Shown: positions 15,575-24,540, counted from the first letter of the stretch. The stretch: DNA of 64,000 nt from Limimaricola hongkongensis DSM 17492 (GCF_000600975.2 NZ_KK088653.1:62501-126500); one strand, 5' to 3'. Program-made: numbers and translations. Notes: generated by a model not told the origin, from the sequence alone.

Positions 15575-16846
15575 ATGGATTTCGACATGCTGGGGCTCGC
15601 GCCCCGTCTCGTTTCCGCCCTCGCCGAGCAGGGCATCACCGACCCCACCCCGATCCAGACCCAGGCGATTCCGCACGCCATGAACGGCCGCGACGTGATG
15701 GGCCTTGCCCAGACCGGCACCGGCAAGACCGCGGCCTTCGGCCTGCCGATGATCGACCGGCTGATGAAGTCGGGCGGCAAGCCCGCGCCGAAATCGGCGC
15801 GCGCGCTGGTGCTGGCGCCCACGCGCGAGCTGGCCAAGCAGATCGCCGACAACCTCACCGCCTATACCAAGGGCAGCCATCTCAAGACCGTGCTGGTCGT
15901 GGGCGGCGCCGGGATCAACGGCCAGATCAAGCGCATGGAGGGCGGCTGCTCGCTGCTCGTCGCCACGCCGGGCCGGTTGATCGACCTGCTCGACCGCCGC
16001 GCCGTGAACCTGAGCCAGACCGAGTTCCTCGTGCTCGACGAGGCCGACCAGATGCTCGACATGGGCTTCATCCACGCGCTGCGCCGGATCGCGCCCTTGC
16101 TGCCGAAAGAGCGGCAGACCATGCTGTTCTCGGCCACCATGCCGAAACAGATGGAAGAGCTGGCCTCGGCCTACCTGACGGATGCGGTGCGGGTGCAGGT
16201 GAACCCGCCGGGCAAGGCCGCCGACAAGATCGACCAGTCGATCCATTTCGTCGCCAAGGCCGCCAAGACCGAGCTTCTGACCGAGCTGCTCGACCAGCAC
16301 CGCGACGAGCTGGCGCTGGTCTTCGGGCGCACCAAGCACGGCATGGAGAAGCTGTCCAAGCAGCTTTCCGCCGCCGGCTTTGCCGCCGCCGCGATCCATG
16401 GCAACAAGAGCCAGGGCCAGCGCGAGCGGGCGATCCGCGATTTCCGCGAAGGCCGGGTGCGCGTTCTGGTCGCCACCGATGTCGCCGCGCGCGGGATCGA
16501 CATTCCCGGCGTGCGCCACGTTTATAACTACGAACTGCCGAACGTGGCCGAGAACTATGTCCACCGGATCGGCCGCACCGCGCGCGCGGGCGCCGATGGC
16601 AGCGCCGTGGCGCTCTGCGCGCCCGACGAGATGGGCGAGCTGAAGGACATCGAAAAGGCGATGAAGGCCGCGATCCCGGTCGCTTCCGGCACCCGCTGGG
16701 ACCCGGTCGAGCCCGAAAAGAAGGGCCGTCGCGGCGGTGGCGGCGGCGGTCGCCGTTTCGGCGGGGGCGGGGCCAAGCCCGATGGCGCGGCCAAGCCGGG
16801 CGCGCGCCCCGCGCGGCGCCGCAGGCCCGCCCGCAAGGCGGCCTGA
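15575..16846 (+). CDS. rhlE: RhlE-type DEAD-box RNA helicase
   Basis: 423 residues. Q motif PTPIQTQAI (25-33), Walker A AQTGTGKT (45-52), DEAD (155-158), SAT (186-188) and HRIGRTARAG motif VI are all intact. The tail from about 375 is basic and glycine-rich (GRRGGGGGGRRFGGGG), typical of RhlE and used for RNA binding. RhlE-group enzymes remodel rRNA and mRNA in ribosome assembly and degradosome work, often at low temperature. Two ATGs lie six bases apart (15569, 15575); AAGGA at 15565-15569 suits the second, giving MDFDMLGL, the family N-terminus. A terminator follows. Confidence 0.9.
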   Translation: MDFDMLGLAPRLVSALAEQGITDPTPIQTQAIPHAMNGRDVMGLAQTGTGKTAAFGLPMIDRLMKSGGKPAPKSARALVLAPTRELAKQIADNLTAYTKGSHLKTVLVVGGAGINGQIKRMEGGCSLLVATPGRLIDLLDRRAVNLSQTEFLVLDEADQMLDMGFIHALRRIAPLLPKERQTMLFSATMPKQMEELASAYLTDAVRVQVNPPGKAADKIDQSIHFVAKAAKTELLTELLDQHRDELALVFGRTKHGMEKLSKQLSAAGFAAAAIHGNKSQGQRERAIRDFREGRVRVLVATDVAARGIDIPGVRHVYNYELPNVAENYVHRIGRTARAGADGSAVALCAPDEMGELKDIEKAMKAAIPVASGTRWDPVEPEKKGRRGGGGGGRRFGGGGAKPDGAAKPGARPARRRRPARKAA

Positions 16847-16852
16847 AACGCG

Positions 16853-16879
16853 AAACGCCGCCCCTCGGGGCGGCGTTTT
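16853..16879 (+). terminator. Rho-independent terminator after the helicase gene
   Basis: AAACGCCGCCCC / GGGGCGGCGTTTT inverted repeat with a 3-nt loop, 7 bp after the stop. It also faces the end of the minus-strand hypothetical gene. Confidence 0.88.
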
Positions 16880-16903
16880 CGTTCGGGGCGACGGTTGCCG
16901 GGA

Positions 16904-17437
16904 TCAGAGGTCGAGATCGACGTGCCCGGTGGCCCCCAACAGGCGCGCGCGCAGCGCCACGCATTGATCCGCGGTGACGATGTCGAACCCGCCCGAGGCC
17001 GCGCGGGCCCGGTGCTTGGCCGCCAGCGCGCCGCCCGGACGCGCCGCCTGCGCCGCCCCGAAGGCGGCGGCGATGTCCGACCACGGGGCGCTGCGGGTCA
17101 GCGCGTCCCACTGCGCCACCAAGGCCGCGCCGCGTCCCTCGGCCTGCGCCTGTGAAACCAGCTGCGCGTTGGGGATGAGCGCCCAGACCTCGCGCTGCGG
17201 CGTTTCGCGGTGGGGCTGTCGGAACTCGTTCCAGCGCGGCTGCTGCCCGGCATCGCCGGACATGGGGCGGGGCCGGGACGCAGCCTTGTGCATGCCATAG
17301 GCGGCGCGGCCCATCGTGGCTTTTTCATGGCGGCCGCGCGGCTCCACCGGGGGCACGCGGCCAAGGATGCGCATCATCTCGACGTGGTCGATCAGGTAGG
17401 CCTTGTCGCCAAAGGCATGCGCGCCGGACTGTTGCAT
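16904..17437 (-). CDS. Hypothetical protein
   Basis: 177 residues, not recognised. It starts MQQSGAHAFGDKAYLIDHVEMMRILG after an AGGGGC-like ribosome site. The middle (about 35-80) is rich in Arg, Pro and His and likely disordered; the C-terminal half, 'EVWALIPNAQLVSQAQAEGRGAALV...', looks like a small alpha/beta or helical domain. No signal peptide, membrane segment or metal motif is visible. It lies 235 bp after rpmE on the same strand, with a hairpin between, so it is probably a separate transcript. Coding status is likely but not certain. Confidence 0.55.
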   Translation of the reverse strand: MQQSGAHAFGDKAYLIDHVEMMRILGRVPPVEPRGRHEKATMGRAAYGMHKAASRPRPMSGDAGQQPRWNEFRQPHRETPQREVWALIPNAQLVSQAQAEGRGAALVAQWDALTRSAPWSDIAAAFGAAQAARPGGALAAKHRARAASGGFDIVTADQCVALRARLLGATGHVDLDL

Positions 17438-17623
17438 CTGAAGGCCCCTGAAAAGACATATTTGTCATGGTCTAGCAGGGTCGAACGCGTCGCGACACAA
17501 TTAGGTGCCGATTGTTGCCCGAAAATTGCCATATTCCGGCGGGGTTTTGCCATTGTCATGCGGGGCGGAGCCATTGCGCGGGGGCTGGCGTCCCGATCGC
17601 GCCGCAATTGCGCCACAAACGCA

Positions 17624-17650
17624 AAGCGCCGCCCCGAGGGGCGGCGCCTG
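17624..17650 (-). terminator. Hairpin downstream of rpmE
   Basis: GCGCCGCCCC (17626-17635) pairs with GGGGCGGCGC (17638-17647) around a tiny loop. Read on the minus strand a short TTT follows, so this probably ends the long ribosomal transcript 22 bp after the rpmE stop. Confidence 0.65.
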
Positions 17651-17672
17651 TCGATTCGTACGGGCGGGGCTC

Positions 17673-17894
17673 TTAGAAGCCGAGGCCGGCGTACTTGTTC
17701 TTGAACTTGGAGACGCGGCCGCCGGCGTCCATCAGACGCGAGGAGCCGCCGGTCCAGGCCGGGTGCACCGAGGGGTCGATGTCGAGCGACAGCTGGTCGC
17801 CTTCCTTGCCCCAGGTGGACTTCATCTTGACGACGGTGCCGTCGGTCATCTTGACGTCGATGAAGTGGTAGTCGGGATGGATGTCCGCTTTCAT
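17673..17894 (-). CDS. rpmE: 50S ribosomal protein L31
   Basis: 73 residues. '[10 protein letters not shown]', '[25 protein letters not shown]' split by family-typical turns, and 'DAGGRVSKF' are diagnostic of L31. The protein has no cysteine, so it is the zinc-free (C-minus) form rather than the zinc-binding form of E. coli RpmE. It would sit at the central protuberance bridging to the small subunit. It follows rplS by 11 bp and is last in the long minus-strand ribosome operon. Confidence 0.97.
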   Translation of the reverse strand: MKADIHPDYHFIDVKMTDGTVVKMKSTWGKEGDQLSLDIDPSVHPAWTGGSSRLMDAGGRVSKFKNKYAGLGF

Positions 17895-17905
17895 GTCGGC
17901 GCTCC

Positions 17906-18298
17906 TCAGGCCTTGGCCGCGGCCTTGTCGGCCTTGGGCTTGTAGTTGCTGACTTCGGCGATACGGGCCGACTTGCCGCGACGCGAGCGCAGGTAATACA
18001 GCTTCGCGCGGCGCACGCGGCCACGACGCACCACCTCGATCGAATCGATGTTGGTCGCATAGAGCGGGAAGACGCGCTCGACGCCTTCGCCGAACGAGAT
18101 CTTGCGCACGGTGAACGAGCCGGCGATGCCGTGGCCGTTCTTGCGGCTGATGCAGACGCCTTCGTACATCTGGACGCGGGTGCGGGTGCCCTCGGTCACC
18201 TTGTAGCCGACGCGCACGGTGTCACCGGCCTTGAAGTCGGGAATCGTCTTTCCCAGCGAAGCGATCTGCTCCGCTTCGAGCTGTGCGATCAGGTCCAT
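17906..18298 (-). CDS. rplS: 50S ribosomal protein L19
   Basis: 130 residues. The start [17 protein letters not shown] matches L19; a Met 28 codons upstream lies in the spacer. '[26 protein letters not shown]' (split across the loop), '[16 protein letters not shown]' and '[18 protein letters not shown]' are the conserved blocks at the 30S-50S interface. The C-terminal Ala/Lys tail is longer than in E. coli (115 aa), as in other alphaproteobacteria. It lies between trmD (52 bp upstream) and rpmE in the standard rpsP-rimM-trmD-rplS order. Confidence 0.97.
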   Translation of the reverse strand: MDLIAQLEAEQIASLGKTIPDFKAGDTVRVGYKVTEGTRTRVQMYEGVCISRKNGHGIAGSFTVRKISFGEGVERVFPLYATNIDSIEVVRRGRVRRAKLYYLRSRRGKSARIAEVSNYKPKADKAAAKA

Positions 18299-18350
18299 GC
18301 CTGTCACTCCTTGATTGCTCGCGGTTATGTCCGCGACGTTGCTCGCAACC

Positions 18351-19181
18351 TCAGAGCTCTCGGTCTTCACCCGGGTCCGCATCGCGATCCTCGCAATACG
18401 CCCGCCAGAGATCAGGTCGCCGTTCTTTCGTCAGCCTTTCGGCCATTTCCCGGCGCCAGTCGGTGATCTTCGCGTGATGGCCCGAGAGAAGAACCTCGGG
18501 AATCGCACGACCCTTCCAGAGCGCGGGCTTGGTGTATTGCGGGTGCTCGAGGAGACCGTGGGAGAAGGATTCCTCCTCCGTGGACGCCTGATTCCCCAGC
18601 ACGCGGGGTATAAGGCGGACCGTGGCGTCGATCAAGGCCTGCGCGGCGATCTCTCCGCCCGTCAAGACGAAATCGCCAAGAGAGACCTCGATGACGCCGT
18701 GCTCCTCGATCACCCGCTCGTCCACGCCCTCGAACCGGCCACAAAGCAGGATGACGCCGTCGGCCCGTGACAGCTCGCGCGCCAGCGCCTGGTCGAAGCG
18801 ACGGCCGCGCGGGGAAAGGTAGATGACCGGTGTCACGCCCTTGGCGCGCGATTTCGCGTCCTCGATGGCACGACCGACGATGTCGGGGCGCAGCACCATG
18901 CCCGCGCCGCCGCCCGCTGGCGTGTCGTCGACATTGCGGTGACGGCCCTCGCCATAAGGGCGCAGGTCGATCGGCTGAAGCTGCCACAGCCCGTCCTTGA
19001 GCGCCTTTCCGGTCAGGCTTTCGCCCAAGACGCCGGGGAAGGATTGCGGAAACAGGGTGATGACCTGCGCGGTCCAGGCCCCCGCGAGATCGGGGGTGTC
19101 GGTCATCAGCTCGCGCGGCTGCGCCGAAGGGCGGGCGCTCAGGCGGCCCGCGGCGCGGGAGGGGGGAGGGGTGTCGCTCAT
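18351..19181 (-). CDS. trmD: tRNA (guanine37-N1)-methyltransferase TrmD
   Basis: 276 residues, SPOUT trefoil-knot methyltransferase making m1G37 next to the anticodon, which prevents frameshifting. Family blocks: '[13 protein letters not shown]', '[13 protein letters not shown]' and '[13 protein letters not shown]', where the Asp is the catalytic base, then '[11 protein letters not shown]'. The N-terminus carries about 30 extra residues ([18 protein letters not shown]) before the usual start; MTDTPDLAG at 19106 is an alternative, but its ribosome site is weaker. Upstream is a small DUF1328 gene inserted between rimM and trmD. Confidence 0.95.
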   Translation of the reverse strand: MSDTPPPSRAAGRLSARPSAQPRELMTDTPDLAGAWTAQVITLFPQSFPGVLGESLTGKALKDGLWQLQPIDLRPYGEGRHRNVDDTPAGGGAGMVLRPDIVGRAIEDAKSRAKGVTPVIYLSPRGRRFDQALARELSRADGVILLCGRFEGVDERVIEEHGVIEVSLGDFVLTGGEIAAQALIDATVRLIPRVLGNQASTEEESFSHGLLEHPQYTKPALWKGRAIPEVLLSGHHAKITDWRREMAERLTKERRPDLWRAYCEDRDADPGEDREL

Positions 19182-19247
19182 GGGATCCGGCCTTAGCCGA
19201 TCGCGGGCCGCCGGGAAAGGTCCGGCGGCCCGGCCGCGCGCACCGGA

Positions 19248-19412
19248 TCAGGCGGCGAGACCGATGATCCCGAACAGCACCAGGAGGAACAGGACCAGCG
19301 CGATGATGGCGAGCCACTTGGCGCCGGTGAGTGCGGCGCCCGAAATGCGCCCCATGCCCAGAAGACCGGCGACGGCGGCGATGGCGAGGAGGATGAGAAT
19401 CCATTCGATCAT
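19248..19412 (-). CDS. DUF1328 (UPF0391) small membrane protein
   Basis: 54 residues: MIEWILILLAIAAVAGLLG at the N-terminus, 'ISGAALTGAKWLAIIAL' in the middle and a hydrophobic end 'LVLFGIIGLAA'. Two transmembrane helices around a short Gly/Ala turn are the hallmark of the DUF1328/YtjA family, often stress-induced. AAAGG sits upstream on the minus strand. It lies between rimM (84 bp) and trmD (66 bp) on the same strand, so it is probably co-transcribed with the ribosome operon. Role unknown. Confidence 0.88.
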   Translation of the reverse strand: MIEWILILLAIAAVAGLLGMGRISGAALTGAKWLAIIALVLFLLVLFGIIGLAA

Positions 19413-19496
19413 GTCATGGCCTTTCGATTGACGTCCGGGAAAACGCCCGGCGCTTCAACGGCCCAACACGGGGGGGTGGCGCGGGTTCCGGGGTGT

Positions 19497-20006
19497 TCAA
19501 CCGCCGAACAGGCCCTCTGGCGGATCGGCCACGATGCGCCCCGCCGCGAGATCGACGGTCGGCACGGCGGCCAGCGTGAAGGGCAAGAGCACCGTGGCTT
19601 GGCCGTTCGGCGGCAGCACCTCGAGCAGGTCGCCCGCGCCGTGGTTGAGCACCGCGCGCACCGTGCCCAGCAGCGCACCGCCGCTGTCATGCACCGCAAG
19701 CCCGATCAGGTCGGCGTGGTAATATTCGTCGTCGGGCAGGGCGGGCAGCCGGTCGCGCGGCGCGAAGAGATCGACACCCTTGAGCGCATCTGCCTCTTCC
19801 TTGGTGGTGATGCCGTCGATCCGGGCGGTATAGGCGCCAGAGCCCTGGCCGGTCAGCACGACCTGCCGGAATTCGCGGCCCTGATCGGTGACCAGCGGCA
19901 CGTAGTCGGCGATCGCCTCGGGGTCGGCGCAGAAGCTCTTGAGCCGCACCTCGCCGCGCACGCCGAAGGCGCCCGCCAGACGCCCCACGCAGATCAAGTC
20001 GCTCAT
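19497..20006 (-). CDS. rimM: Ribosome maturation factor RimM
   Basis: 169 residues. N-terminal RimM domain '[19 protein letters not shown]' (7-25) and C-terminal PRC-barrel with '[13 protein letters not shown]' and '[15 protein letters not shown]'. It assists 30S head assembly by binding S19 and contacts near the 16S 3' domain. GGAGG precedes the ATG. In most bacteria rimM follows rpsP directly; here bluB is inserted between, with 60 bp from the bluB stop to rimM. Confidence 0.95.
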   Translation of the reverse strand: MSDLICVGRLAGAFGVRGEVRLKSFCADPEAIADYVPLVTDQGREFRQVVLTGQGSGAYTARIDGITTKEEADALKGVDLFAPRDRLPALPDDEYYHADLIGLAVHDSGGALLGTVRAVLNHGAGDLLEVLPPNGQATVLLPFTLAAVPTVDLAAGRIVADPPEGLFGG

Positions 20007-20066
20007 GTCTCGTCCTCCAAGCCTGTGCCTCGCGTTGGAACAACAGCTCGCGCCCGAAGGCAAGCC

Positions 20067-20717
20067 TCAGCGCGTCTCGATCGGCAGGTGCCCGCGCCGC
20101 GTCTCCCAGCCTTCGGCCTCCAGCTCGGGCACGCGGTCGAGCGTCCGGGCATAGCCGACGCAGAGATAGCCCACCAGCGACCAGCCGGGCGGCACCGCAA
20201 GATCGCGCGCAAGCCGGTCCGGGTCGAGGATCGACACCCATCCGGTGCCAAGCCCCTCGGCCCGCGCGGTCAGCCAGAACTGGGTGATCGCGGCGACCAC
20301 CGAATAGCGCCGCATTTCGGGCATGGTGGCGGCGCCGAGGCCGTGGCCGCGTTCGGTCGTCTCGTCGCAATACACGGCAAGCTGCACCGGCGCGTCGCGC
20401 ATGCCCGACAGCTTGAGCCGTGCATAAAGCGCGGCGCGGTCTCGGCCCTGGTGAGCCAGCGCCGCGGCGTTGGCCGCTTCGAAATTGGCGAGCGCCGCGG
20501 CGCGGGCCGCCGGGCTTTCGATGCGGATCACGCGCCACGGCTCGGACAGCCCCACCGAGGGGGCGGTCAGAAACGAATCGAGGCAGCGCGTCAGCGCTGC
20601 CTCGTCCACGGGCTCGGTATGAAAACGGCGCACGTCGCGGCGCCGGTCCATCAGCCGGGCCAGCTCGGCCCGGAACTCCGGCGCGAAGGCGCCGGGCCGC
20701 TCCGGGCCTGTCGGCAT
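20067..20717 (-). CDS. bluB: 5,6-dimethylbenzimidazole synthase BluB
   Basis: 216 residues, nitroreductase fold. BluB consumes reduced FMN and O2 to make dimethylbenzimidazole, the lower ligand of vitamin B12. Markers: 'RRRDVRRF' near the N-terminus, 'APSVGLSEPWR' (FMN/substrate loop), 'RLKSGMRDAP'-like block, 'FWLTARAEGLGTGWVSIL' and 'VPELEAEGW'. These separate BluB from ordinary nitroreductases. The ATG overlaps the rpsP stop (TGATG), so it is probably translated by coupling; a GTG one codon earlier is also possible. A cobalamin gene inside a ribosomal operon is notable. Confidence 0.9.
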   Translation of the reverse strand: MPTGPERPGAFAPEFRAELARLMDRRRDVRRFHTEPVDEAALTRCLDSFLTAPSVGLSEPWRVIRIESPAARAAALANFEAANAAALAHQGRDRAALYARLKLSGMRDAPVQLAVYCDETTERGHGLGAATMPEMRRYSVVAAITQFWLTARAEGLGTGWVSILDPDRLARDLAVPPGWSLVGYLCVGYARTLDRVPELEAEGWETRRGHLPIETR

Positions 20718-21079
20718 CACTCGGCCGCGTCGTCTGCCGGGGCGGCGTCGCGCGCGGCCTTCTTCTCGGCGCGCTCCTTGGCGGCCTTGCCCGGCTCACC
20801 CTTTTTGGGGTTGGAGCGGGACTTCTTCTCGGACAGGCCGGCGGCCTCGAGCATGCGCGCGACGCGGTCGGTCGGCTGGGCGCCCTTGGAGATCCACTCC
20901 TGGATGCGCTCGACGTTCATCTTCACGCGGTCTTCGCTGTCCTTCGGGAGGAGCGGGTTGTAGGTGCCGAGCTTCTCGAGGAAGCGGCCGTCGCGCGGCA
21001 TGCGGCTGTCGGTGGCGACGATCGAGTAGTGGGGGCGCTTCTTGGAACCGCCGCGGGCGAGCCGGATCTTCATGGCCAT
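20717..21079 (-). CDS. rpsP: 30S ribosomal protein S16
   Basis: 120 residues. '[20 protein letters not shown]' and '[13 protein letters not shown]' identify S16, which binds 16S rRNA early in 30S assembly. The C-terminal third (about 85-120) is a charged Lys/Ala/Glu tail, longer than in E. coli (82 aa) but common in alphaproteobacteria. AAAGGAG just upstream supports MAMKIRL. It is preceded by the chorismate mutase gene (40 bp) and overlaps bluB by one base. Confidence 0.96.
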   Translation of the reverse strand: MAMKIRLARGGSKKRPHYSIVATDSRMPRDGRFLEKLGTYNPLLPKDSEDRVKMNVERIQEWISKGAQPTDRVARMLEAAGLSEKKSRSNPKKGEPGKAAKERAEKKAARDAAPADDAAE

Positions 21080-21119
21080 TGGGAAATCTCCTTTGAATGG
21101 CGTGTGAGACGGGGGCGTC

Positions 21120-21416
21120 TCAGGATTGATGTTTCTCGTGGTGCTTGATGACTTCCTGGATGATGAAGGCCAGGAATTTCTTGGCGAATTCGGGGTCGAG
21201 ATCGGCCTCGTTCGCAAGATCGGTAAGCCGGGCGATCTGCGCTTCTTCGCGGATCGGGTCGGCGGGGGGCAGGTCGTGGGAGGCCTTGAGCCGGCCCACG
21301 GCCTGGGTGTGCTTGAAGCGCTCGCCCAGCGTGTAGACGAGGATCGCGTCGAGCCGGTCGATGCTCTCGCGGTGCTCCTTGAGAAGCTGGGCGGCGCGGT
21401 TGGCGGCGTCGGTCAT
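21120..21416 (-). CDS. Chorismate mutase, AroQ type
   Basis: 98 residues, all-helical. It converts chorismate to prephenate for Phe/Tyr synthesis. Conserved active-site positions are visible: Arg in 'HRESIDRLD', Lys in '[11 protein letters not shown]', 'DPIREEAQ' and Gln in '[10 protein letters not shown]'. There is no signal peptide, so it is the cytosolic monofunctional form. The ATG overlaps the GNAT gene stop (ATGA) and GGAGG precedes it. It lies between ffh-GNAT and rpsP; a link between aromatic synthesis and ribosome genes is by position only. Confidence 0.9.
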   Translation of the reverse strand: MTDAANRAAQLLKEHRESIDRLDAILVYTLGERFKHTQAVGRLKASHDLPPADPIREEAQIARLTDLANEADLDPEFAKKFLAFIIQEVIKHHEKHQS

Positions 21417-21931
21417 GCGCGGCCTCCGGTCAGGTCGTGGCGCCAAATCTCGACGGCGGGGCCGTCGGGGTCGGCGCGAAACTCGGTGCCGGTGTTCTCG
21501 GCGCCCAGACGGCGCGCGACCGACTGGCTCGCGGCGTTGGCGGGGTCGATCATCGAGGCCAGCTCGGTCATGCCCAGACGGTCACGCGCGAAGTCGAGCA
21601 CGGCGCGCCCGGCCTCGGTGGCGTAGCCGCGGCCCTCGGTCCCCTCGTAGAGATGATAGGCCAGCTCGGGCATCGGCCAGGGCTCGGGCCCCCAGAGGCC
21701 GACCATGCCGACCGGCGCGCCGGTGTCGCGCTCGATGGCGGCCCACATGCCGTAGCCGAGGATCTGCCAGTGGCCCAGATGCAGCGCGATGACGCGCCAC
21801 GCCTTGTGCCGCGGCGCCGGGCCGCCGACAAAGCTCGACCGTTCGGAGGCGAAGAACGCGCGCTCCGCCGGAAGATGGGCGAGCGAGGGCGGCACGAGGT
21901 GCAGCCGGTCTGTGGCGAGGCTCGGGATCAT
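21413..21931 (-). CDS. GNAT-family N-acetyltransferase (RimJ/RimL type)
   Basis: 172 residues. The start 'ATDRLHLVPPS' and the block 'ELAYHLYEGTEGRGYATEAGRAVLDFA' with the acetyl-CoA pyrophosphate loop (G-R-G-Y-A-T-E-A) are those of GNAT domain 3 (RimJ/RimL-like) acetyltransferases. 'PANAASQSVARRLGAE' is the usual following helix. The acceptor could be a protein N-terminus or a small molecule. It overlaps ffh upstream and chorismate mutase downstream by four bases each (ATGA), so all three are co-translated. Confidence 0.88.
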   Translation of the reverse strand: MIPSLATDRLHLVPPSLAHLPAERAFFASERSSFVGGPAPRHKAWRVIALHLGHWQILGYGMWAAIERDTGAPVGMVGLWGPEPWPMPELAYHLYEGTEGRGYATEAGRAVLDFARDRLGMTELASMIDPANAASQSVARRLGAENTGTEFRADPDGPAVEIWRHDLTGGRA

Positions 21932-23427
21932 TTCTTCTTCCCGAAGCCCGACAGGCCCGGCGGCAGGCCGCCGCCCATGCCACCCATTCCCGGCATCTTG
22001 CCCATGCCGCCCGGAAGCTGCTTGCCGAGCATCTTGGCGGCCTTTTCCATCGCCGCCGGGTCATTGGCGTCGGGCATCTCTCCGCCCTTGCCCATCATGC
22101 CCTTCATGGCCTGCTTGAGCATGCCGCCCTTGCCCATCTTCTTCATGACGTCGGCCATCTGCTTTTGCTGCTTCAAAAGCTTGTTGAGCTCCGACACCTC
22201 GAGACCCGCGCCCTTGGCGATCCGCTTCTTGCGGCTGGCCTGCAGCAGGTCGGGGTTGGCGCGCTCGCGCTTGGTCATGGAGTTGATCAGCGCGATCTGC
22301 CGCTTGAGCATGCGATCGTCGAAACCCGCCGAGCTGGCCTGCTTGGCCATCTTGCCCATGCCGGGCAGCATGCCCATCAGGCTCTCCATGCCGCCCATCT
22401 TGAGCATCTGCTCGAGCTGCATCTTGAGATCGTTCATGTTGAAACGGCCCTTCTGGAACCGCTTCATCATCTTTTCGGCCTGCTCGGCCTCGATGGTCTG
22501 CTGCGCCTTCTCGACCAGCGCGACGATGTCGCCCATCCCGAGGATCCGGCCCGCGATGCGCTCGGCCTCGAAGGTCTCGATGGCGTCCATCTTTTCGCCC
22601 AAGCCGACGAAGCGGATCGGCTTGCCGGTGACCTTGCGCATCGACAGCGCGGCACCGCCGCGCCCGTCGCCGTCCATCCGGGTCAGGACGACACCGGAGA
22701 CGCCGATCTTGTTGTCGAACTCGGTCGCGACATTGACCGCGTCCTGACCGGTCAGGCCGTCGACCACCAGAAGCGTCTCGCGCGGGGTGACGGCATCGCG
22801 CACGGCGGCCGCCTGCGCGATCAGCTCCTGATCGATGTGCAGCCGGCCGGCGGTATCCAGCATGTAGACGTCGTAGCCACCAAGCGAGGCCTGCGTCTTG
22901 GCGCGCTTGGCGATGGCGACGGGGTCCTCGCCCTTGACGATCGGCAGCGTGTCAACGCCGATCTGCCGGCCGAGGATCTCCAGCTGCTCCATCGCGGCGG
23001 GGCGGTTGACGTCGAGCGAGGCCATCAGCACCCGCTTGCCGTCGCGCTCGGTGAGCCGCTTGGCGAGCTTGGCGGTGGTGGTGGTCTTGCCCGAGCCCTG
23101 AAGGCCGACCATCAGGATCGGCGCGGGCGGGCTGTCGATCTTGAGCTTGCCGGGATCGCTGTCGCCGGTGAGCACCGAAACCAGCTCGTCATGCACGATC
23201 TTCACGACCTGCTGGCCGGGGGTGATCGACTTGGTGACCGACTGGCCGGTCGCCTTTTCCTGCACCGCCTTGACGAAGTCGCGCGCGACGGGGAGCGAGA
23301 CGTCGGCCTCCAGGAGCGCCACGCGCACCTCGCGCAGCGCCGTCTTGACGTCCTCGTCAGAGAGGGCGCCTTGCTTGGTGAGCCTGTCGAAGACGCCGGA
23401 GAGGCGGTCTGAGAGCGATTCGAACAT
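21928..23427 (-). CDS. ffh: Signal recognition particle protein Ffh (SRP54)
   Basis: 499 residues. N domain (1-90), GTPase domain with G1 GLQGSGKT (108-115), DTAGRL (191-196) and TRMDGDGRGGA, then the methionine-rich M domain from about 300 ('MLKMGGMESLMGMLPGMGKM') that binds signal peptides and 4.5S RNA. It delivers nascent membrane proteins to FtsY. GAAAGGA precedes MFESLSDRL. The C-terminus has a Gly/Met/Pro-rich tail. It heads the minus-strand SRP/ribosome block; a 237-bp spacer separates it from a divergent LysR gene. I did not find 4.5S RNA here. Confidence 0.97.
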   Translation of the reverse strand: MFESLSDRLSGVFDRLTKQGALSDEDVKTALREVRVALLEADVSLPVARDFVKAVQEKATGQSVTKSITPGQQVVKIVHDELVSVLTGDSDPGKLKIDSPPAPILMVGLQGSGKTTTTAKLAKRLTERDGKRVLMASLDVNRPAAMEQLEILGRQIGVDTLPIVKGEDPVAIAKRAKTQASLGGYDVYMLDTAGRLHIDQELIAQAAAVRDAVTPRETLLVVDGLTGQDAVNVATEFDNKIGVSGVVLTRMDGDGRGGAALSMRKVTGKPIRFVGLGEKMDAIETFEAERIAGRILGMGDIVALVEKAQQTIEAEQAEKMMKRFQKGRFNMNDLKMQLEQMLKMGGMESLMGMLPGMGKMAKQASSAGFDDRMLKRQIALINSMTKRERANPDLLQASRKKRIAKGAGLEVSELNKLLKQQKQMADVMKKMGKGGMLKQAMKGMMGKGGEMPDANDPAAMEKAAKMLGKQLPGGMGKMPGMGGMGGGLPPGLSGFGKKK

Positions 23428-23664
23428 GGCGGTCCTTTCCGACCGTTGCGTCTGGACCGGCACACAATTCGGAACGGCGCCCGTGGGCGCAACGCGCTGA
23501 CGGACGGCGATCCCCGCAAGGGCCGGGGACCGGAAAGCCAAGGCTCCCGGGTTTGGGGATCGCAATTACGCCAGCGCGGCCTGCCGGTCAAGGCCCCCGC
23601 AAGGGTGGCTTGGTCGTGCTGCCCAAGCAGGCTAGATGAAAGGCAATGCCCGAAGGAGAGCCGC

Positions 23665-24540
23665 ATGGACAACTGGGATGAAATCCGCACCGCCTTTCAC
23701 GTCGCCCGCATGGGCACGGTGTCGGGGGCGGCCGATGTGCTGGGGGTGCACCATGCGACGGTGATCCGCCATGTCGACGCGCTCGAGGCGCGGCTCGGGG
23801 TAAAGCTGTTCCAGCGCCACCCGCGCGGCTACACCGCGACCGAGGCCGGGCGCGACCTGTTGCAGGTGGCGCAGACCACCGACGACCAGTTCGCCCAGCT
23901 CGTCAGCCGGCTGCGCGGGCAGGGCGACGGGGTGGAGGGAGAGCTGGCGGTGACCACGCTCGACACGCTGGCCGACCTGGTGACGCCGCTGCTGATCGAT
24001 TTCCAGACCGAGCATCCCGCCGTCATGGTCCGCCTGCTCACCGGCACGCGGCTGTTCCGGCTCGAATATGGCGAGGCGCATGTGGCGATCCGCGCCGGCG
24101 CCGCGCCGGACCAGCCCGACAACGTGGTGCAGCCGCTGATGCAGCTGCAATTCGTGCTGGTCGGCACCCGCGGCTACATCGCGCGCCATGGCCTGCCCGA
24201 AGGGGTCGAGGATTTCGCCAAGCACCGCTTCGTCAGCTCGGACGACATGGAAAGCCGAGCGCCTTTCTATCGCTGGCTGCGCGAGACCGTGCCGCTCGAC
24301 CGGATCGCCTTCCGCGCTTACGGCGAACGCAACCAGCGCGACGCGGTGCTGTCGGGGGCGGGCCTGGGATTCGTGCCGCTGCACGAGGCGCAGGCGCGCG
24401 ACGACCTGACCATCATCCACGGCCCGCTGCCCGAATGGGAGGTGCCGGTCTGGGTGGTGACGCATGTCGACCTGCACCGCACGCCCAAGGTGCAGGCCTT
24501 TCTCAAGGCGCTGAAGGAGCGCGCGAAAAGCTGGAGCTAG
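23665..24540 (+). CDS. LysR-family transcriptional regulator
   Basis: 291 residues. N-terminal winged helix-turn-helix (about 5-62: 'AFHVARMGTVSGAADVLGVHHATVIRHVDALEARLG') and a LysR substrate-binding domain from about 90. AAGGAGAG precedes the ATG. The helix-turn-helix has His-His where many LysR proteins have Ser-Gln; such variants occur. The effector and targets are unknown, and no metabolic gene sits beside it; the divergent neighbour is ffh. Confidence 0.88.
   Translation: MDNWDEIRTAFHVARMGTVSGAADVLGVHHATVIRHVDALEARLGVKLFQRHPRGYTATEAGRDLLQVAQTTDDQFAQLVSRLRGQGDGVEGELAVTTLDTLADLVTPLLIDFQTEHPAVMVRLLTGTRLFRLEYGEAHVAIRAGAAPDQPDNVVQPLMQLQFVLVGTRGYIARHGLPEGVEDFAKHRFVSSDDMESRAPFYRWLRETVPLDRIAFRAYGERNQRDAVLSGAGLGFVPLHEAQARDDLTIIHGPLPEWEVPVWVVTHVDLHRTPKVQAFLKALKERAKSWS

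Noticed and set aside
15197..16564. N-terminal extension of mipZ to 725 codons
   Set aside because: It is antisense to the RhlE-type helicase. MipZ begins at the GTG at 15196 with a ribosome site.
23428..23664. Possible 4.5S SRP RNA near ffh
   Set aside because: I looked for the conserved GGAAGCA/GGAG-type tetraloop hairpin and did not find it in the spacer.
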